DNA of 64,000 bases. Source: Microbacterium hydrocarbonoxydans. GTDB taxonomy: Bacteria > Actinomycetota > Actinomycetes > Actinomycetales > Microbacteriaceae. Made by a program: the position numbers and the translations under genes. The stretch covers positions 310,001 through 374,000 of the forward strand of contig NZ_JYJB01000010.1 of the NCBI RefSeq assembly GCF_000956475.1. The letters run 5' to 3'. This document shows positions 41,919 through 51,142 of the stretch, piece after piece; position 1 is the first letter of the stretch; every line of letters begins with the position of its first letter. The notes beneath the pieces are model-generated. The model did not search any database, was not told the origin of the DNA, and saw only the letters and a list, made by a program, of their open reading frames with translations.

Positions 41919-43343
41919 TCAGACGCCGTAGTACAGCTCGAACTCGAACGGGTGCGGACGCTGTGCCATCGGCAGGATCTCGTTCTCGTACTTGTAGGAG
42001 ATCCAGGTCTCGATGAGCTCCTCCGTGAACACGCCGCCCTCGAGGAGGAAGGCGTGGTCCTCGCGCAGGGCCTCGAGCGAGTCGAGCAGCGAGTTGGGGA
42101 CCTGCGGGATGTTCTTGGCCTCCTCGGGCGGCAGCTCGTAGAGGTCCTTGTCGACCGGCTCGTGCGGCTCGATGCGGTTCTTGATGCCGTCGAGGCCGGC
42201 CATCAGCTGTGCGGCGAAGGCGAGGTACGGGTTGCCCGAGGCGTCGGGAGCGCGGAACTCGATGCGCTTGGCCTTGGGGTTCGAGCCCGTGATCGGGATG
42301 CGGATCGCGGCGGAGCGGTTACCTGCCGAGTAGACCAGGTTGACCGGAGCCTCGAAGCCCTTGACCAGACGGTGGTAGCTGTTCAGGGTCGGGTTCGTGA
42401 ACGCGAGCAGCGCCGGGGCGTGCGCCAGGATGCCGCCGATGTACCAGCGTGCGATGTCGCTGAGCTGGCCGTAGCCGGCCTCGTCGTAGAAGAGCGGCTT
42501 GCCGTCGCTCCACAGCGACTGGTGCGTGTGCATGCCCGAGCCGTTGTCGCCGAAGAGCGGCTTCGGCATGAAGGTCGCGGTCTTGCCCCAGAGGTCTGCG
42601 GTGTTCTTGACGATGTACTTGAACTTCAGGATGTCGTCGGCCGCGTGCACCATGGTGTCGAAGCGGTAGTTGATCTCCTGCTGACCGGCGGTGCCGACCT
42701 CGTGGTGCGAGCGCTCGAGGATGAATCCGGCGTCGATGAGCTTGAGGGTGATGTCGTCGCGCAGGTCGGCCGTCTTGTCGACGGGGGAGACCGGGAAGTA
42801 ACCGCCCTTGTACGGGGTCTTGTTGCCGAGGTTGCCGCCCTCTTCCTCACGGCCGGTGTTCCATGCGGCCTCTTCGGAGTCGACCTTGTAGAAGCTCTCA
42901 CCGGCGGTGACCGAATAGCGGACCTCGTCGAAGATGTAGAACTCGGCCTCGGGGGCGAAGAACGCGGTGTCGGCGATGCCGGTCGACGCGAGGTACTTCT
43001 CGGCGTTCTTGGCGACCTGACGCGGGTCCTTCGAGTAGATCTCACCCGTGCGCGGGTTGTAGATGTCGAAGACCATGACCAGCGTGCTCGCCTCGCGGAA
43101 CGGGTCGACGTACGCGGTCGTCACGTCCGGGATGAGCTGCATGTCGGACTCGTGGATGCTGGCGAAGCCGCGGATCGAGGAGCCGTCGAAGAGCTGACCG
43201 TTGACGAAGAAGTCCTCGTCGACCGTCGATGCCGGGATGTTGAAGTGCTGCTGCACACCAGGGAGGTCGGTGAAGCGGATGTCAAGGAACTTGACGTCGT
43301 TCTCCTTGATGTAGCTCAGTACCTCGGACGAATCTTTGAACAT
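41919..43343 (-). CDS. glnA1: Glutamine synthetase, GlnA1-type
   Basis: The 474-residue enzyme is the main type I-beta glutamine synthetase. It has [17 protein letters not shown], the metal-site [13 protein letters not shown] loop [18 protein letters not shown], and [13 protein letters not shown]. The adenylylation tyrosine is Y402 in DLYELPPEE. This is the expected target of GlnE, encoded 2.3 kb away. A GlnR-box-like site lies 84 bp upstream, and a hairpin follows the stop. Confidence 0.97.
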   Translation of the reverse strand: MFKDSSEVLSYIKENDVKFLDIRFTDLPGVQQHFNIPASTVDEDFFVNGQLFDGSSIRGFASIHESDMQLIPDVTTAYVDPFREASTLVMVFDIYNPRTGEIYSKDPRQVAKNAEKYLASTGIADTAFFAPEAEFYIFDEVRYSVTAGESFYKVDSEEAAWNTGREEEGGNLGNKTPYKGGYFPVSPVDKTADLRDDITLKLIDAGFILERSHHEVGTAGQQEINYRFDTMVHAADDILKFKYIVKNTADLWGKTATFMPKPLFGDNGSGMHTHQSLWSDGKPLFYDEAGYGQLSDIARWYIGGILAHAPALLAFTNPTLNSYHRLVKGFEAPVNLVYSAGNRSAAIRIPITGSNPKAKRIEFRAPDASGNPYLAFAAQLMAGLDGIKNRIEPHEPVDKDLYELPPEEAKNIPQVPNSLLDSLEALREDHAFLLEGGVFTEELIETWISYKYENEILPMAQRPHPFEFELYYGV

Positions 43344-43426
43344 GGACGACTCCTGTAATGCGGATCGAGGGCTTCACGGCCATTGTGCACAGTACGTGCG
43401 GAGGATTTCCCCTTGGTGTCCGCTTT

Positions 43427-43442
43427 GTTTCGGGCATGTTAC
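43427..43442 (-). promoter_or_regulatory. GlnR-box-like site upstream of glnA1
   Basis: On the minus strand GTAAC-ATGCCC-GAAAC matches the actinobacterial GlnR consensus (gTnAc-n6-GaAAc) at every defined position. It is 84 bp before the glnA1 start and in the gap to a divergent RDD gene. Confidence 0.7.
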
Positions 43443-43461
43443 GCGCCGGTAGGCTGGAGGG

Positions 43462-43860
43462 GTGACGGATGCTGTGAACACGTACCCCGGCGAGCGACTC
43501 GGTCTTCCCGAGAATGGCCCGGGGAGCATCGCCCGTCCCGGCAGGAGGATCGGCGCTCTCGCGATCGACTGGGCGGCGGCCGTGATCATCTCGATCGCCT
43601 TCTTCCAGTACGACTCCCTTGCGACGCTGATCGTGTTCGCGATCGTGCAGATCCTGTTCATCCCCACCGCCGGCGGGAGTCCGGGGCATCGGATCCTGGG
43701 AATGCGCGTGGTGCTGTTCTCGGGTCCTGGATGGGTCGGGCTGTGGCGACCGCTCGTGCGCACGCTGCTGCTCGTGCTGGTGATTCCGGCAGTGGTGTGG
43801 GATCCGGATCAGCGTGGACTGCACGACAAGGTCGCGGGACTCGTGCTCATCAGGGCGTGA
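43462..43860 (+). CDS. RDD family membrane protein
   Basis: The 132-residue protein has the RDD signature RPGRRIGALAIDWAAAVIIS and three membrane segments (residues 28-45, 55-70 and 92-112). It ends with DPDQRGLHDKVAGLVLIR, typical of the family. The function is not settled; some RDD proteins are ion exchangers. Start is a GTG. It is divergent from glnA1, sharing the GlnR-box region. Confidence 0.88.
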   Translation: MTDAVNTYPGERLGLPENGPGSIARPGRRIGALAIDWAAAVIISIAFFQYDSLATLIVFAIVQILFIPTAGGSPGHRILGMRVVLFSGPGWVGLWRPLVRTLLLVLVIPAVVWDPDQRGLHDKVAGLVLIRA

Positions 43861-43881
43861 GCCCTCTCGGATGCCGGCCGG

Positions 43882-44382
43882 CTACTGCGCAGCGGCGCTT
43901 GCGGCATCCTTGCCTCGGTTGCGGCGCCGTGCTTCACGAGGAGCCTTGCCTCCGACGAACGAGCGCGCGGGGTCGACAATATAGCCCTGGCGCAGTGCTT
44001 CGCGCCCGATCAGCATCCGAAATCCCATCTCGTCGCGATTGCTGAGCGTGACCTCCGCCAGCACCTCGCGGTCGTAGAGGCGGATGAGGAGCTCGACCAC
44101 GAACCGCTGCTGAGCGTGCCCCGATGAACTGCGCACCTCGCGTCGATCCCGCACCGGGCACTCGACCTCCACCGCGTCGTCCTGGCTGTGCTGCCACGGC
44201 TTGACCCAGAATCGGACCCAGTCCTCGCCGTCGCGTTCGAACTCGCGGATGCCGAATGCATGCAGTGAGGAGGTCCGCGCGCCGGTGTCGATCTTCGCCT
44301 TCAGCCAGTCGACGCCGAGATCGGGCAGGCTCACCCATTCTCGCCACCCGATAAGAGTGTTTGAATGGGATGTCTTACTCAC
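43882..44382 (-). CDS. RimB-like retropepsin-type protease (COG4067)
   Basis: The 166-residue protein starts SNTLIGWREWVSLPDLGVDW and has KAKIDTGARTSSLHAFGI, a D-T-G-A motif (D32) typical of retropepsin-like proteases and of RimB in Pseudomonas rim operons. It ends in basic residues KAPREARRRNRG. It is divergent from rimK by 25 bp. In Pseudomonas RimB and RimK act together on ribosomal S6 modification, so the same link is likely here. Confidence 0.82.
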   Translation of the reverse strand: MSKTSHSNTLIGWREWVSLPDLGVDWLKAKIDTGARTSSLHAFGIREFERDGEDWVRFWVKPWQHSQDDAVEVECPVRDRREVRSSSGHAQQRFVVELLIRLYDREVLAEVTLSNRDEMGFRMLIGREALRQGYIVDPARSFVGGKAPREARRRNRGKDAASAAAQ

Positions 44383-44407
44383 CCGTACATCCTGGCAGGA
44401 AATCTCC

Positions 44408-45598
44408 GTGAAGATCGCAGTGCTGTCCCGTGCGCCTCAGGCGTACTCCACTCAACGACTACGGTCTGCAGCGCTGCAGCGCGGGCACAACGTGAAGGTG
44501 CTGAACACTCTGCGCTTCGCGATCGACCTGACAGCCGATGCTCCCGACCTGCACTACCGCGGTCGCCAGCTCAGCGACTACGACGCGATCCTCCCGCGCA
44601 TCGGCAACTCGATCACCTACTTCGGCACGGCGGTCGTGCGGCAGTTCGAGCAGATGGACGTCTACACGCCGAACACGGCGAACGGCATCTCGAGCGCGCG
44701 AGACAAGCTCCGCGCGAACCAGATCCTCTCCCGCCACAACATCGCGATGCCGCCGACAGCCTTCGTGCGCAATCGCGCCGACGTGCGCCCCGCGATCGAG
44801 CGAGTGGGCGGCGCGCCGGTCGTGATCAAGCTGCTCGAGGGCACGCAGGGGATCGGCGTGATCCTCGCGCCTCAGGTCAAGGTCGCCGAGGCGATCATCG
44901 AGACTCTGCACTCCACCAAGCAGAACGTGCTCATCCAGAAGTTCATCGCCGAGAGCAGAGGGCGCGACATCCGTGCGCTGGTGGTCGGCGACCGCGTCGT
45001 CGCCGCCATGCGCCGTTCTGCGGCGGGCGACGAGTTCCGCTCGAACGTGCATCGCGGCGGCTCGGTCGAAGCGGTCACGCTCGACCCCGTGTACGAGCAG
45101 ACCGCGGTGCGGGCCGCGCAGATCATGGGCCTGCGGGTGGCGGGCGTCGACATGCTGGAAGGCGAGGATGGTCCTCTCGTCATGGAGGTCAACTCCTCGC
45201 CGGGCCTGCAGGGCATCGAACAGGCGACGGGTCTCGATGTGGCCGGTGCGATCATCGACTACATCGCCAACCAGGTGAACTTCCCCGAGATCGATGTGCG
45301 CCAGCGCCTGAGCGTCTCCACCGGCTACGGCGTGGCCGAGCTCGTGATCCACGCCGGTGCCGAGCAGGTCGGAAAGCAGCTGGGCGATCTCGGGCTGTGG
45401 GACCGCGACATCACTGTGCTGACGCTGCACCGCGGAGTCACCGTCATCCCGAACCCGCGCAAGCACGTTCTGCTCGAGGACGAGGACCGCCTGCTCTGCT
45501 TCGGGAAGCTCGACGAGATGCGGTCGATGATTCCGGAGCGCCGCCGCCGCCGTGCCAAGGTGCGCCGGCTCCCGAAGGAGTTCCTCGCCGAGGGATGA
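44408..45598 (+). CDS. rimK: RimK-type glutamate ligase fused to an RCK_C-like domain
   Basis: RimK adds glutamate residues to ribosomal protein S6. Residues 1-290 are an ATP-grasp ligase: KIAVLSRAPQAYSTQRL, VIKLLEGTQGIGVIL, QKFIAESRGRDIRALVVG and LVMEVNSSPGLQGIE. E. coli RimK ends near residue 300; this protein has about 96 more residues, which look like a TrkA-C/RCK_C domain (VAELVIHAGAEQVGKQLGDL, then HRGVTVIPNPRKHVLLEDED). A GTG at 44408 follows CAGGAAA and gives the family start. RCK_C domains elsewhere bind small ligands such as c-di-AMP. Divergent rimB-like gene upstream. Confidence 0.88.
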   Translation: MKIAVLSRAPQAYSTQRLRSAALQRGHNVKVLNTLRFAIDLTADAPDLHYRGRQLSDYDAILPRIGNSITYFGTAVVRQFEQMDVYTPNTANGISSARDKLRANQILSRHNIAMPPTAFVRNRADVRPAIERVGGAPVVIKLLEGTQGIGVILAPQVKVAEAIIETLHSTKQNVLIQKFIAESRGRDIRALVVGDRVVAAMRRSAAGDEFRSNVHRGGSVEAVTLDPVYEQTAVRAAQIMGLRVAGVDMLEGEDGPLVMEVNSSPGLQGIEQATGLDVAGAIIDYIANQVNFPEIDVRQRLSVSTGYGVAELVIHAGAEQVGKQLGDLGLWDRDITVLTLHRGVTVIPNPRKHVLLEDEDRLLCFGKLDEMRSMIPERRRRRAKVRRLPKEFLAEG

Positions 45599-45600
45599 GA

Positions 45601-45640
45601 CGGACAAGGGCCGCTCTCCTCGGAGAGCGGCCCTTGTCCG
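45601..45640. terminator. Bidirectional terminator with perfect 18-bp stem
   Basis: Arms 45601-45618 and 45623-45640 enclose CTCG, between convergent rimK and the DUF4191 gene. Confidence 0.88.
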
Positions 45641-45654
45641 TGTGCGACGACTGA

Positions 45655-46365
45655 TCAGCGCGGACGCTGCGAGCGCACCTTGGTCGGATCGATGCCCTTC
45701 GGGATCGGCAGCGAGGAGATCGACTGCGAGACCGAGTCGATTCGGCGGATCACGGCGGCCATCGTGGTCTTGTCGATCGCCTTGGGAAGCTTCTTGATGG
45801 TCTTCGCCAGATCGGCGATCGAGACGTCGTCGTCGCCGTGTCCTACGTAGAGCACGGTCACCGGGACGCCGTGAGCGACTCGCGCCGCCTTGCTGCGCTC
45901 GTCGTTGACGAGACGGGTGAGCCGGCCGCGGGAGCCTTCGCCGACGACCACGACGCCGCCGCGGCCGACGGTGCGGTAGACGGCGTCCTGCGTCTTCGGG
46001 TTGATTCCGACGGGAGCCTCGGAGGCCTGCCAGTTTCGGCCGAGGCTCGTGCTCAGCACATGGCCGGTGGCGCCCGGCATCCCGTCGATCTTCTGGTACA
46101 TGGCAGACGTCGACAGCCGGGTCATCAGGAACATCGAGGCGAGGACGCCGAGCATGAGACCCGAGACGCCCCAGAGGACCATGGTCCAGACGTTCACCGG
46201 GGGAATGAACGCGCCGATGAGAAGGCCGATCAGCACGCCGCCGATGAGCATGGCGATCTGCGCCCAGGGGAGCCAGGGGTAGATCTCGCGGGTGAACGTG
46301 AAGAGGGACTTGATCTGGGAGAAGAACCCAGGACGCTTCTCAGGTTCAGACGTACGGTTTGCCAT
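45655..46365 (-). CDS. DUF4191 membrane protein
   Basis: The 236-residue protein has a short cytoplasmic N-terminus, two membrane segments (AQIAMLIGGVLIGLLIGAF and WTMVLWGVSGLMLGVLASMF) and a soluble domain with QKIDGMPGATGHVL and GVVVVGEGSRGRLTRLVNDE. This is the actinobacterial DUF4191 family, of unknown role, often near lipoate or glutamine synthetase genes. The ATG at 46365 gives MANRTSEPEKRPGFF, the usual start. The gene faces rimK across a terminator. Confidence 0.88.
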   Translation of the reverse strand: MANRTSEPEKRPGFFSQIKSLFTFTREIYPWLPWAQIAMLIGGVLIGLLIGAFIPPVNVWTMVLWGVSGLMLGVLASMFLMTRLSTSAMYQKIDGMPGATGHVLSTSLGRNWQASEAPVGINPKTQDAVYRTVGRGGVVVVGEGSRGRLTRLVNDERSKAARVAHGVPVTVLYVGHGDDDVSIADLAKTIKKLPKAIDKTTMAAVIRRIDSVSQSISSLPIPKGIDPTKVRSQRPR

Positions 46366-46517
46366 ACCTACCAGCCTACCGATTCCCGCTCCCCGGCGAT
46401 GTCTCGTTCGCGTCGGGCGGATTCGACTCTCCCTGCACATTTCGGAGTTCGGGGGAATCGATTCACATCGGCGTCTTTCGGGCTCCGGTGGCGCTTCGGA
46501 TGCGCTGTCATGGAGGC

Positions 46518-47942
46518 ATGACACAGACGGAAGGCAGCGGCACCGCCCTGATACCCGGTGCGCACCGGATCATCAGGGCGCTCGGGGTCGACGAGGGGCC
46601 GTTCCGCGGGATTCTCGTCACGGCGGGTGAGGCCGTTGCCGTGATGACGGATGCCGAGGTCCTGAGCGGATGGGCGGGCTGGCGCTATGCGGGCAAAGAC
46701 CATGTCGCGGGTCCGCTCGATCTGGTTCGTCGTGCCGACGGTCATGACGTCCTGCTTCCGTGGTGCACGGAGAGCGTCGACGCCTTTCTGGGGCGGCGCG
46801 CCGCAATCGAGGCCCCTCTCGCCGCGGGGGAGGCGAGCACTCTCGTCGTGAGTCTGCTCCGGGGAGTGGGCGAAGTGGCCGACGAGGCCGATCACGGGCG
46901 CTGGTGGCTCACCGACGGCGGGAGGCCGGTGTTCGTGGTCGGAGCAGGCGGCGACGTGCGGGACGAGGCCGCAGCGATCGTCGGCAGGCTGCACCGCGAG
47001 GGGACCGATCGGGCGCTGGGGCGCCTGCTCGCCGCGGTGCGCGACGGGTTGGCCGAGGGGAAGGCCCGCCCGCAGATGTCTGCGACGCAGCTCGAGCGAT
47101 GGGAGGCCGAGCTCTTCGAGATGGCCGCGCCGCGGGCGCTCGACACCGCTGTGCATGCTCCGGAGCGTGTGCGCGGGATCGAGATGCTCCGCGACGACGG
47201 TCGGCGCCCGCCCGCGACCCGGCGGGCGGCGCGTGGCGGTGGACGGCGGGGCGGGCTCGGCGAGCGGCTACGGTCGGAGCTCGCGGATGCCGCTGAGCGC
47301 GTGCATCGCGGCCTGCAGGTGCTGTCCGCCAGGGGTCGGCGGCGTGACCGTGACGGACCCCGGCCGGCGCCTGGCACGTCGTCCTCATCGTCCCGAGGCA
47401 GGATCGCGATCGCTGGCGCCGCTGCGGTCGCTGTGATCGCCGGCGGACTGCTGTGGCCTGGGGGAGCCACGGGGGAGGCGCCGCCATCGGCCCCTGCGTC
47501 CGCACGCTCGGCACCCGAAGCCGGGCAGGGCTCCGCCGCGCCGTCCGCGAACCCGAACGCGGAGCGACCGGGGGAGCCCGTGGAGTCGACGGAGCCTGCG
47601 AAAGAGACCGAGGGCCAGGGAGACCCCGACGATCCCGTCGGGGCTACGAAGGCGCTGCTCGACGCCGTCCTGGTCTGCGCGTCCCAGGAGGATCTCCTCT
47701 GCGAGGGAGCCGTGGCGAACGGTTCGGCGGGAGTCGTGGAGGCGCTGCGCGCCCCGCTGTCGGCGTCGCACCCGCCGGTCGCCGAGCTTGTCGACGCCTA
47801 CGGCGACATCGCTGTGATCAGGCTCTCACCGGCAGACGCAGGCTCTGAGGAGGCAACCGGCGAACTCATGCTCGTGCTCGTGCGCATGAAAGACGAATGG
47901 CTGGTCCGCGACGTCTACGGCGTCGCGGACCAGCCAGGTTGA
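46518..47942 (+). CDS. Membrane-anchored hypothetical protein, 474 residues
   Basis: Residues 1-195 form a cytoplasmic domain that resembles nothing I can name (IPGAHRIIRALGVDEGPFRG, LVVSLLRGVGEVADEADHG). A basic disordered linker (RRAARGGGRRGG) leads to one membrane segment at about 294-315 (RIAIAGAAAVAVIAGGLLW). A Pro/Glu-rich extracytoplasmic spacer and a C-terminal NTF2-like domain follow (ATKALLDAVLVCASQEDLLC, LVLVRMKDEWLVRDVYGV). The layout resembles regulatory or envelope-associated actinobacterial proteins. A start at 46359 is excluded because it runs through the previous promoter. Confidence 0.75.
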   Translation: MTQTEGSGTALIPGAHRIIRALGVDEGPFRGILVTAGEAVAVMTDAEVLSGWAGWRYAGKDHVAGPLDLVRRADGHDVLLPWCTESVDAFLGRRAAIEAPLAAGEASTLVVSLLRGVGEVADEADHGRWWLTDGGRPVFVVGAGGDVRDEAAAIVGRLHREGTDRALGRLLAAVRDGLAEGKARPQMSATQLERWEAELFEMAAPRALDTAVHAPERVRGIEMLRDDGRRPPATRRAARGGGRRGGLGERLRSELADAAERVHRGLQVLSARGRRRDRDGPRPAPGTSSSSSRGRIAIAGAAAVAVIAGGLLWPGGATGEAPPSAPASARSAPEAGQGSAAPSANPNAERPGEPVESTEPAKETEGQGDPDDPVGATKALLDAVLVCASQEDLLCEGAVANGSAGVVEALRAPLSASHPPVAELVDAYGDIAVIRLSPADAGSEEATGELMLVLVRMKDEWLVRDVYGVADQPG

Positions 47943-47950
47943 TCGTGTCG

Positions 47951-49699
47951 TCAGGCTCCCAGCACCGCTGCGAAGTCCGCGGCCTCCAGACGGGCCTTGA
48001 CGGCGCCGAGGAAGCGTGCGGCGTCCGCACCGTCGATGATCCGGTGATCGTAGGAGATCGCGAGGAACACGTAGGAGCGCACGGCGATCGCATCCGCACC
48101 GTCGACCGTGACCACACCGGGGCGCTTGAACACCGTGCCGGTGCCGAGAATCGCCGACTGGGGCAGGAACACGAGCGGAGTGTCGAACAGCGCGCCACGC
48201 GAACCGGTGTTGGTCACCGTGAACGTGCCGCCGGCCAGCTCATCGGGCTTCAGCTTGTTGTCGCGAGTGCGCGCCGCGAGATCGGCGATCTCGTGCGCGA
48301 GCTGAGCGAGGTTCTTGCCGGCTGCGTCGCGGACGACCGGGGTGAGCAGGCCACGCTCGGTGTCGACCGCGATCGAGATGTTCTCGGATGCGGGATAGAC
48401 GATGCTGTCGCCGTCGACCGTCGCGTTGATGATCGGGAACGCCTGCAGCGCCTCGGCGGCGGCCAGTGTGAAGAACGGCAGGAACGACAGCTTGTCGCCC
48501 GTCTTCTGCTGGAACGAGACCTTCACGCTGTCGCGGTATGCCGCGAGGGCCGTGACGTCGACCTCGACGAACGTCGTCAGCTGAGCCGTCTGCTGCATGG
48601 ATGCGACGGCACGCTCCGCGACGACCTTACGCAGACGCGACATCTTCTGAGTCGTGCCGCGCAGCGGCGAAACCTCGAGCGCGGGGGCGGCCTGGGCGGC
48701 CGCCGCTGCCGCGGGAGAGGCAGCGGTCGTGGCGGCGTTCAGGACGTCCTCCTTGCGGATGCGTCCTCCCACGCCTGTTCCCTTGACCGTGCTGAGGTCG
48801 ACGCCCTGCTGGGTAGCGAGGCGACGCACGAGCGGGGTCACGTACAGGTTGTCGCTGTCAGCTGCCGGGGCAGGAGCTGCCGCCGGAGCTGCAGCGGGTG
48901 CCGCGGCGGCCGGAGCCGGAGCAGCAGCAGGTGCGGCGGCCGGAGCCGGAGCAGCGGTCGGAGCCGGAGCGGCAGCAGCCGGAGCCGGAGCAGCAGCGGG
49001 TGCAGGCGCGGACTCGGCGGCAGGTGCCTGCTCAGCGGTCGGCGCGGGCTCCGCGGCAGGAGCGGCAGCGGGAGCCGCGCCCGATCCGACCCGAGCGAGG
49101 ACGGCGCCGACTTCAACGGTCTCATCTTCGCCCGCGACGATCTCCTGCAGGACGCCGGCGACCGGCGACGGGATCTCGGTGTCGACCTTGTCGGTCGAGA
49201 TCTCGAGCAGAGCCTCGTCGACCGCCACGGTGTCGCCGACCTGCTTGAGCCAGCGAGTCACGGTGCCCTCGGTCACGCTCTCGCCGAGTTCGGGGAGCAC
49301 GATGTCGGTCGCGTCGCCGCCTGCGGCCGGAGCTGCCTCGGCTGCGGGAGCAGCAGGCTCGGCCGGGGCCTCGGCTGCCGGGGCCGGCGCAGCCGGCTCG
49401 GGCGCTGCTTCTGCGGCAGGCGCAGCGGCGGCGGGCGCATCTGCCGCAGGGGCGGTGCTGCTGCCGTCGCCGATGCGGGCGAGCAGGGCTCCGACCTCGA
49501 CGGTCTCGTCCTCGGCGACCAGGATCTCCTCGATCACACCGGTGACGGGCGACGGGATCTCGGTGTCGACCTTGTCGGTCGAGATCTCGAGCAGGCCCTC
49601 GTCCGCCTGCACTGTGTCACCGACCTGCTTCAGCCAGCGGGTGACCGTACCCTCTGTGACGCTCTCACCGAGAGCGGGGAGGACCACGGATGTGCTCAT
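47951..49699 (-). CDS. sucB: 2-oxoacid dehydrogenase E2, dihydrolipoyl acyltransferase
   Basis: The 582-residue E2 carries two lipoyl domains (residues 1-78 with lipoyl lysine K43 in EISTDKVDTEI, and about 120-198), a long Ala/Pro linker, a subunit-binding domain (VTPLVRRLATQQGVDL) and the acyltransferase domain with SYDHRIIDGADAARF. Actinobacteria often use one E2 for both pyruvate and 2-oxoglutarate complexes, so either naming (sucB or aceF) may apply. It follows lpdA by 67 bp and no E1 gene is adjacent; aceE at 9098-11824 is a candidate partner. Confidence 0.93.
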   Translation of the reverse strand: MSTSVVLPALGESVTEGTVTRWLKQVGDTVQADEGLLEISTDKVDTEIPSPVTGVIEEILVAEDETVEVGALLARIGDGSSTAPAADAPAAAAPAAEAAPEPAAPAPAAEAPAEPAAPAAEAAPAAGGDATDIVLPELGESVTEGTVTRWLKQVGDTVAVDEALLEISTDKVDTEIPSPVAGVLQEIVAGEDETVEVGAVLARVGSGAAPAAAPAAEPAPTAEQAPAAESAPAPAAAPAPAAAAPAPTAAPAPAAAPAAAPAPAAAAPAAAPAAAPAPAADSDNLYVTPLVRRLATQQGVDLSTVKGTGVGGRIRKEDVLNAATTAASPAAAAAAQAAPALEVSPLRGTTQKMSRLRKVVAERAVASMQQTAQLTTFVEVDVTALAAYRDSVKVSFQQKTGDKLSFLPFFTLAAAEALQAFPIINATVDGDSIVYPASENISIAVDTERGLLTPVVRDAAGKNLAQLAHEIADLAARTRDNKLKPDELAGGTFTVTNTGSRGALFDTPLVFLPQSAILGTGTVFKRPGVVTVDGADAIAVRSYVFLAISYDHRIIDGADAARFLGAVKARLEAADFAAVLGA

Positions 49700-49766
49700 G
49701 ACGGAGTCTCCTTCAAGATGTTGTATGACGCGTGTCTAGCTTAGTGAACTGCGCACCGATTGGTGC

Positions 49767-51140
49767 TCAGAGGGCGTGAAGCGGCTTTCCGGCCAGCGCC
49801 AGGAACGCCTCGCCGAGCGCTTCGCTCTGCGTGGGGTGCGCATGGATCAGCGGAGCGATGTCCTCGGGATGCGCCTCCCACACGACGGCCAGCTGGCCCT
49901 CGGTGATGAGCTCTCCCACACGGTCGCCGAGCAGGTGCACGCCGAGGACGGGGCCATCCTTCAGCCGCACGACCTTGACGAGGCCGCCGGTGCCGATGAT
50001 CTCGCTCTTGCCGTTGCCGGCGAGGTTGTACTCGTAGGAGACGACGGCATCCGCGCCGAGCGCAGCGACCGCCGACTCCTCGCTCAGGCCGACAGACGCG
50101 ACCTCCGGGCTCGAGTAGGTGACCTTCGGGATCTGCGAGTCCGGGATGGTCACCGGCGAGAGGCCGGCGATGCGCTCGGCCACGGCGATGCCCTGCTGGA
50201 AACCGCGGTGCGCGAGCTGGAGACCCGGGACGATGTCGCCCACGGCCCAGATGCCGGGCACACCGGTGCGGAGGTTCTGGTCGACGGTGACGAAGCCGCG
50301 GTCAAGCGCGACGCCCGCCTCTTCGAAGCCGAGGTCAGCGGTGACCGGCCCGCGGCCGACGGCCACGAGCAGGTAGTCGGCGGTGAACTCCTTGCCGTCC
50401 TCGAGGGTGACCGTGACGGAGGTGTCGTCCTGCACGGCCGAGGCGAAGCGGATGCCGAGGGAGTACTGGATGCCGCGTCGGCGGAACGCCCGCTCGAGTC
50501 CCTTGCTGAGCACGACGTCCTCATTGGGGACCAGGTGCGGCAGCGCTTCGATGATCGTGACCTCTGCGCCGAAGGAGCGCCACACGCTCGCGAACTCGAC
50601 GCCGATGACCCCGCCGCCGAGGATGAGTACCCGCTCGGGGATCACATCGAGCGACAGCGCCTGCTCGCTGGTGAGGATGCGTCCGCCGATGTCGAGACCG
50701 GGAAGCGTGCGACTGTACGAGCCCGTCGCGAGGATGACGTCGGAGCCGACGTACACGTCGTCGCCCACGCTCACCGAGCGGTCGGGGTTGAGTCGGCCCA
50801 TGCCCGCGACGGTCGTGATGCCGCGCGCTTTGACCAGCCCCTCCAGACCCTTGAACTTCTTCGCGACGATGCCCTCGCGGTAGGCGCGCACGCCCACGGG
50901 ATCGATGCCTTCGAGCGTGGCGGTGATGCCGACGTGCGCGGCGTCGCGGACGTGCTCGGCGACCTCGGCCGCGTGCAGCAGAGCCTTGGTCGGGATGCAG
51001 CCCCGATGCAGGCAGGTGCCGCCGACCTTGTCCTTCTCGATGAGAGCGACGGACTTGCCGAGTTCGCTGGCGCGGAGGGCGGCGGCGTAGCCGCCGCTGC
51101 CGCCACCCAGGACGACGATGTCGAAGGTGTGGGTTGTCAT
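49767..51140 (-). CDS. lpdA: Dihydrolipoyl dehydrogenase (E3)
   Basis: E3 reoxidises the dihydrolipoyl groups of the E2 subunit with FAD and NAD. The 457-residue protein has FAD motif DIVVLGGGSGGYAAALRA, redox pair C43 and C48 in GGTCLHRGCIPTKA, NAD motif LILGGGVIGVEFASV, and the C-terminal active-site His in HAHPTQSEALGEA. I chose the ATG at 51140: AGGAGG sits 7 bp before it, whereas the ATG at 51146 follows that site by only one base. It follows pepA by 2 bp. Confidence 0.95.
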   Translation of the reverse strand: MTTHTFDIVVLGGGSGGYAAALRASELGKSVALIEKDKVGGTCLHRGCIPTKALLHAAEVAEHVRDAAHVGITATLEGIDPVGVRAYREGIVAKKFKGLEGLVKARGITTVAGMGRLNPDRSVSVGDDVYVGSDVILATGSYSRTLPGLDIGGRILTSEQALSLDVIPERVLILGGGVIGVEFASVWRSFGAEVTIIEALPHLVPNEDVVLSKGLERAFRRRGIQYSLGIRFASAVQDDTSVTVTLEDGKEFTADYLLVAVGRGPVTADLGFEEAGVALDRGFVTVDQNLRTGVPGIWAVGDIVPGLQLAHRGFQQGIAVAERIAGLSPVTIPDSQIPKVTYSSPEVASVGLSEESAVAALGADAVVSYEYNLAGNGKSEIIGTGGLVKVVRLKDGPVLGVHLLGDRVGELITEGQLAVVWEAHPEDIAPLIHAHPTQSEALGEAFLALAGKPLHAL

Positions 51141-51142
51141 GG

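Noticed and set aside
47897..49744. Ser/Gly/Arg-rich plus-strand frame opposite sucB
   Set aside because: It arises from the Ala/Pro linker repeats of sucB read on the other strand.
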